Origin: Yoonia maricola
Lineage (GTDB): Bacteria > Pseudomonadota > Alphaproteobacteria > Rhodobacterales > Rhodobacteraceae
Direction of reading: 5' to 3'
Assembly (NCBI RefSeq): GCF_002797915.1
Contig: NZ_PGTY01000003.1
Coordinates: 186,001-250,000 of the forward strand
DNA: 64,000 bases
Below the pieces are notes generated by a model, which did not search any database, was not told the DNA's origin, and worked only from the letters and a program-made list of their open reading frames with translations. How positions within the stretch are numbered: position 1 is the stretch's first letter; each line of letters begins with the position of its first letter. This document shows, in pieces, positions 61,499 through 64,000 of this stretch. The position numbers and the translations under genes were made by a program.

Positions 61499-61548
61499 AT
61501 TTGCCGTAATGCGCAGATAACGTGAGGCATGTGAACGAGGAGCATGCC

Positions 61549-61935
61549 GTGAAAATACCGCTCACATTGCGACTGGCCTACCATGGTTTCCGCGCGACAG
61601 TGCGCGCGGGCCTACTGTTTTTTCTGGCGTGGGTTTTCCTGATCCCGGCTTCTGCATCAGAAACAACCGCCCTCGGCGCCCGTGACGGCGCGACATACCC
61701 GGCCGGTTTGCGCATGATGCGCGTGGCGAAAGTTGTCGTGGCCGTAGCACCACCGCGCGCCTATGACCTGATTGCCATGGGCTTGCGCCGCGATATATCT
61801 CCATTGATGGTACGGGTTGCCTTTACGCAAATTGCGGCGGGAAATGTCATGCCTGCATCAACCCGCGGGAACGGCATGCCCGTTCTCGAAAGTGACCGCG
61901 ATATCGAAGGCCCGCGCTTTATTACGGTTGACTAG
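61549..61935 (+). CDS. Hypothetical protein with signal-anchor-like N-terminus
   Basis: A 128-residue protein from a GTG start at 61549 (MKIPLTLRLAYHGFRATVRAGLLFFLAWVFLIPASA), preceded by GAGGAGCATGCC. An in-frame GTG at 61522 is the alternative. The hydrophobic stretch at about residues 20-37, ending in ASA-SET, may be a signal peptide. The rest is Arg-rich with AKVVVAVAPPRAYDLIAMGLRRDI and no recognised domain. It lies between hemE and the convergent hemF, whose stop codon directly abuts its own. Confidence 0.55.
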   Translation: MKIPLTLRLAYHGFRATVRAGLLFFLAWVFLIPASASETTALGARDGATYPAGLRMMRVAKVVVAVAPPRAYDLIAMGLRRDISPLMVRVAFTQIAAGNVMPASTRGNGMPVLESDRDIEGPRFITVD

Positions 61936-62814
61936 TCAAACCCATTTCGCCATGGGCGGCAGGCTCATCAAGACGGCATTGGCATCATGCCCGGTGGCAA
62001 GGCCGAACTTTGTGCCCCGGTCATAGACAAGGTTATATTCGGCATAGAGCCCACGGTGCACCAGCTGCGTGTCCTTATCTGCATCCGACCACGGCGTATC
62101 GCGGCGTTTTTCAACCAGGGGAACATAGGCTGGTAGAAAGGCCTTGCCGATATCCTGGGTCAGCAAGAAATCTGCCTCCCAATCGCCCGTGCAATAGTCA
62201 TCCATGAAGATGCCCCCCACGCCACGCGCGCGATTACGGTGCGGGATATAGAAATACTCGTCCGCCCATTTCTTGAGCTCGGGGTAATGCGCTTCCCCAT
62301 GCGGATCCAGATGCGCTTTCTGGGTTGCATGGAAATGCGCAGTATCCTCATCATATTCAATACAAGGGTTCAGGTCAGAGCCACCGCCAAACCACCACGC
62401 ATGTGGCGTCCAGAACATGCGGGTGTTCATGTGCACGGCGGGCGCATGTGGGTTCTGCATATGTGCCACCAGCGAAATGCCTGACGCCCAAAATCGCGGA
62501 TCATCTTCCATGCCGGGGACACCACGGGCGGCCATTGCCTTTTGCGCGGATGCACCCAATTGGCCATATACAGTTGAAACGTTCACGCCGACCTTTTCAA
62601 AGACACGCCCCCCGCGCATCACCGACATCAAACCACCGCCTGCATCAGATCCATCATCAGACGTCCGCTTTGTTCCGGTGACTTCAAACCGGCCCGCCGC
62701 CGCCTCGCCTTTGTCGCTGTCTTCCAACCCTTCGAAAGCGGTCACAATCTCGTCGCGCAATGTGCGGAACCATGTTGATGCTTTGCTTTTTTCCGCCTCA
62801 AAACCGTCTGACAT
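61936..62814 (-). CDS. hemF: Oxygen-dependent coproporphyrinogen III oxidase
   Basis: A 292-residue enzyme starting at the ATG at 62814 (MSDGFEAEKSKASTWFRTLRDEIV), a little shorter than E. coli HemF. Signatures are GGGLMSVMRGGRVFEKVGVNVSTVYG (about residue 58), HAWWFGGGSDLNPCIEYDEDTAHFH (about 135), FMDDYCTGDWEADFLLTQDIGKAFLPAY (about 195) and EYNLVYDRGTKFGLATG at the end. It oxidises coproporphyrinogen III using oxygen. AGGGGAAATAGG lies upstream. The frame open to 63045 is not used. Confidence 0.95.
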   Translation of the reverse strand: MSDGFEAEKSKASTWFRTLRDEIVTAFEGLEDSDKGEAAAGRFEVTGTKRTSDDGSDAGGGLMSVMRGGRVFEKVGVNVSTVYGQLGASAQKAMAARGVPGMEDDPRFWASGISLVAHMQNPHAPAVHMNTRMFWTPHAWWFGGGSDLNPCIEYDEDTAHFHATQKAHLDPHGEAHYPELKKWADEYFYIPHRNRARGVGGIFMDDYCTGDWEADFLLTQDIGKAFLPAYVPLVEKRRDTPWSDADKDTQLVHRGLYAEYNLVYDRGTKFGLATGHDANAVLMSLPPMAKWV

Positions 62815-62914
62815 TACTGGCCTATTTCCCCTGATATTGAATAACATGTTATCTTTGTCTTTATGCACCATAGTCATCATGCAACGATGATCCAGATCAA
62901 AACCGGAGAGAGCC

Positions 62915-63301
62915 ATGCGCCCTGCCCTAATCGTCCTGCCCTTCGCCCTTCTTGCCGCCTGTGCCACACCGCGCGAGCAATGCATCAGTGACGTCACACG
63001 CGACACCCGCGTGATGAGCAGCCTGATCAATGAGGTGCGTGGCAATCTGGAGCGTGGCTATGCGCTTGATCGGCAGCAGAACGTGCGCTCTGTGCCGAAA
63101 ACCTGCCGGGCGCGTGATGACGATGGTGAAGTTTTTCGGTTCCGCTGCGATGAAACGCGCACGGTGACGACGGTTGTTCCTGTTGCCATCGATCTGAACG
63201 CCGAACGTGAAAAGCTCGCCTCACTCGAAGAACGCTTTGCCCAATCGCAAGCGGCTTCTAATCAGGCGGTTGCACAGTGTATTGCAGTGCATCCAGAGTA
63301 A
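62915..63301 (+). CDS. Putative lipoprotein with C-terminal coiled coil
   Basis: A 128-residue protein with a lipoprotein signal: MRPALIVLPFALLAACATP has the lipobox LAAC with Cys at residue 16. The mature part has four further Cys, a polar central region and a helical C-terminal stretch (INAEREKLASLEERFAQSQAASNQAVAQC pattern) likely to form a short coiled coil. No domain is recognised. It diverges from hemF and ends 1 bp before the convergent SDR gene. Confidence 0.65.
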   Translation: MRPALIVLPFALLAACATPREQCISDVTRDTRVMSSLINEVRGNLERGYALDRQQNVRSVPKTCRARDDDGEVFRFRCDETRTVTTVVPVAIDLNAEREKLASLEERFAQSQAASNQAVAQCIAVHPE

Positions 63302-64000
63302 TCAGTGGGCCGAAACAGCAGCCGGATCCAGCAAAGTACGCCCGCCATCGACCGTGATGATCTGACCGGTTACAAAGGCTGCGGCATCTGATGCCAGATA
63401 TTGCACCGCGTCTGACACTTCGCCAGGGCTCGCAATACGCTGCAATGGCGTATTGTCGACAATGGCCTCGCGCATGTCGTCCTGATCCTTGAGTGATCCT
63501 TGCAAGCTGGCACTCATCACACTGCCAAAGGCAACCGCATTGACCCGGATACCATGAGAAGCCAGTGCAACGGCCAATGATCGGGTCATTTGATCAGATG
63601 CAGCAGAACTGACCGAATAGGCAAGCAAATCCGGATGGGTCCGGCGTGCGGCAATTGAGCTAAGGTTCACGATAGAACCGATCGCTTCGCCCGTTGTCCC
63701 ATCCGCCTGTTTGATCATCCGGCGTGCGACCGCTTGGCTGACACGCAGGGCCGTCATCGCGTTTTGCTGCAACAATTCCTCGACCGAGTTGTCATCGGGA
63801 TCAAGCGGATCGGTTTCCATCACCTGCCGCGAGGCATTGACCAAAATATCAACCCGCTCAAACGCGTCTATGGTAGCGGACAGCAGATTTGCAATCGTCA
63901 GCTTCTTGCGCAGATCGCCTGCAAACACACGGATGTTCTCTGCCTTGTCGGCTTCTTCGCCAATCTCATGGCACAGCGCCTTTTCGTCCATGTCGGCAAA
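63302..64000 (-). CDS. SDR family oxidoreductase, C-terminal part (N-terminus outside window)
   Basis: 233 codons of a classical short-chain dehydrogenase. The catalytic Ser is in SIVNLSSIAARR, the Tyr region is YSVSSAASDQMTRSLAVALASHGIRVN, and the C-terminal VTGQIITVDGGRTLLDP is typical. The active site reads Y-S-V-S-S, so the usual Lys of Y-x3-K is Ser. The frame is still open at the right edge (codons for Phe-Ala-Asp precede the ATG at 63991), and the glycine-rich cofactor motif lies beyond the window, so the true start is outside. Confidence 0.78.
   Translation of the reverse strand, partial: FADMDEKALCHEIGEEADKAENIRVFAGDLRKKLTIANLLSATIDAFERVDILVNASRQVMETDPLDPDDNSVEELLQQNAMTALRVSQAVARRMIKQADGTTGEAIGSIVNLSSIAARRTHPDLLAYSVSSAASDQMTRSLAVALASHGIRVNAVAFGSVMSASLQGSLKDQDDMREAIVDNTPLQRIASPGEVSDAVQYLASDAAAFVTGQIITVDGGRTLLDPAAVSAH

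Overview
The window reads as a chromosomal segment of a marine alphaproteobacterium of the Roseobacter group (Rhodobacterales; Loktanella or Yoonia would fit). I infer this from the combination of a TauR/Tpa/Xsc taurine pathway next to SoeABC sulfite dehydrogenase genes, a predicted gene transfer agent (GTA) head-spike pair, an NDUFS4-type complex I subunit, a GAAC-N7-GAAC type SOS box, and moderately GC-rich coding sequence. No species can be named from the sequence alone. There is no rRNA, CRISPR array or intact mobile element. Two tRNA genes are present, and one of them carries an attachment-site-like scar.

Layout. (1) 1-2315: end of a PspA/IM30-like gene, a YiaA-like membrane protein, a terminator, then an acyltransferase and a CdsA-like cytidylyltransferase. 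(2) 2306-12992: an exopolysaccharide or capsule locus. A tightly overlapping minus-strand operon encodes Wzx-like flippase, Wzy-like polymerase, an acetyltransferase and three glycosyltransferases. A divergent Wzz/BY-kinase-like protein has a degenerate ATPase site. A second minus-strand unit runs from an ExoY-like initiating sugar transferase into two genes resembling the GTA head-spike proteins GhsA and GhsB. (3) 13452-22230: housekeeping genes: tRNA-Arg, a TIGR01777 epimerase, NDUFS4, M29 aminopeptidase, an APH(6)-like kinase, uvrB with a predicted SOS box, a DUF3800-like gene broken by an in-frame TAG, and a repeat-rich spacer.

(4) 22227-39808: a complete route from taurine to sulfate. 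TauABC imports taurine. Tpa deaminates it to sulfoacetaldehyde and Xsc cleaves that to acetyl phosphate and sulfite. Pta and AckA handle acetyl phosphate. Two TauE/SafE proteins may export sulfite or a related anion, and SoeABC oxidises sulfite at the membrane. A LysE-family exporter and a 60-residue membrane protein sit inside the soe operon. Candidate TauR operators, paired decamers exactly 23 bp apart, occur upstream of tpa, upstream of xsc, and between tauR and a newly noted small exported ORF. TauC carries an unusual periplasmic insertion of about 130 residues.

(5) 41131-54412: a galactoside operon with its IclR regulator and ABC importer, alpha-galactosidase (GH36), beta-galactosidase (GH42), mutarotase and most of the De Ley-Doudoroff galactose pathway (dehydrogenase, lactonase, KDGal kinase, KDPGal aldolase). 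No galactonate dehydratase is seen. (6) 54587-56996: cyanide-insensitive type bd quinol oxidase. (7) 57002-57420: palindromic repeats, tRNA with anticodon CAT, and a 33-bp copy of its 3' end. (8) 57421-64000: GNAT acetyltransferase, FAD-linked dehydrogenase, haem genes hemC, hemE and hemF, small envelope proteins, and an SDR gene cut by the window edge.
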